61,828 nucleotides of DNA from contig JANMTB010000106.1 in assembly GCA_031390045.1 (NCBI GenBank), positions 1 through 61,828 of the forward strand, in the 5' to 3' direction. This DNA comes from Aalborgiella sp031390045 (GTDB lineage Bacteria; Pseudomonadota; Gammaproteobacteria; Burkholderiales; Burkholderiaceae_C). Positions 61,540-61,828 of the stretch are shown here, in pieces. The position numbers and the translations under genes are program-made. Position 1 is the stretch's first letter. The number at the start of each line of letters is the position of its first letter. Below the pieces are notes generated by a model. The model was not told the DNA's origin and made no database searches. It worked only from the letters and a program-made list of their open reading frames with translations.

Positions 61540-61828
61540 TTATATAGCTACTGGCGCTTTGATGGCTGCGTGACTTTCGTAACCGATGATCTCAAAATCT
61601 TCGTAAGCATAGTCAAAAATCGATGCTGGTCGACGTTTTATAACTAGTTTAGGGTACAGGAGTGGCTCGCGGCTAAGTTGCAATTTCACCTGCTCGGCGT
61701 GGTTGCTGTAGATATGGCAGTCGCCACCGGTCCAGATAAAGTCGCCCACATCCAAGTCGCACTGCTGCGCCACCATGTGGGTGAGCAGCGCGTAACTGGC
61801 GATGTTGAAGGGCACGCCCAAGAAAATA
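61540..61828 (-). CDS. thyA: Thymidylate synthase, C-terminal part (runs off the window)
   Basis: The last 95 codons of ThyA, which methylates dUMP to dTMP with methylene-tetrahydrofolate. The frame enters from the right edge. Seen: GVPFNIASYALLTHMVAQQC, the nucleotide-binding FIWTGGDCHIYSNHAEQVK, LLYPKLVIKR and the C-terminal IKAPVAI. The catalytic cysteine lies outside the window. The 180 bases between its stop and the next gene show no strong terminator. Confidence 0.95.
   Translation of the reverse strand, partial: IFLGVPFNIASYALLTHMVAQQCDLDVGDFIWTGGDCHIYSNHAEQVKLQLSREPLLYPKLVIKRRPASIFDYAYEDFEIIGYESHAAIKAPVAI

Overview
The window is chromosomal DNA of a betaproteobacterium, most likely a low-to-mid GC member of the Burkholderiales close to Comamonadaceae. 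Supporting signs are the one-piece tmRNA with tag ANDERFALAA, the block ompA-gyrA-pheA-tyrA-aroA/cmk-rpsA-ihfB-lapA-lapB-rfaE-rfaD, the aroA-cmk gene fusion, and glnA linked to ntrBC. No phage, insertion sequence, CRISPR array, tRNA or rRNA gene was seen.

Layout. 0-7 kb: an MFS transporter, then parE, a lytic transglycosylase and parC. 7-14 kb: small metabolic genes (GNAT, CoA-transferase, an ALDH7-type dehydrogenase), two tungstate-type ABC transporter genes, an AcoR-like regulator without AAA+ domain, crcB and a ComEA-like protein with a histone-H1-like tail. 14-30 kb: housekeeping block for LPS heptose, LapAB, IHF, ribosomal protein S1, aromatic amino acids, gyrase, OmpA-type proteins, ubiG and gph. 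30-33 kb: an unrecognised exported protein, tmRNA and an NAD(P)-binding protein. 33-41 kb: a compact catabolic cluster. 41-47 kb: HiPIP, a DCC protein and three different photolyase/cryptochrome family genes plus a DUF2256 zinc-ribbon gene. 47-54 kb: a crystallin-fold protein, a broken patatin gene, a pseudouridine synthase, a creatininase-like gene coupled to a YVTN beta-propeller gene, an EI24 membrane protein and a CinA-N protein. 54-59 kb: glnA with NtrC and sigma-54 sites, then ntrB and ntrC. 59-62 kb: xth, a DUF4337 protein, folA, a small membrane protein and partial thyA.

Two things stand out. First, a roughly 50-bp dispersed repeat (core CCGGCGTATTTATTGCC, with ATAGC/GCTAT ends) occurs at least 14 times. 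Nine copies are intergenic. Five lie in frame inside protein genes (aroA, an RsuA-like synthase, a YVTN protein, and twice in an unknown exported protein); there the stop codon of the consensus is mutated away and the repeat adds a short peptide. It behaves like the Rickettsia palindromic elements, but I know of no named family that it matches. Second, the 33-41 kb cluster appears to hold a complete energy-yielding oxalurate route: a PucG-type ureidoglycine-glyoxylate aminotransferase, divergent from fdrA, carbamate kinase, DUF2877 and DUF1116 genes (the AllF/K/H/G set of oxamate carbamoyltransferase plus kinase) and an HpxW-like Ntn hydrolase that would turn oxamate into oxalate and ammonia.
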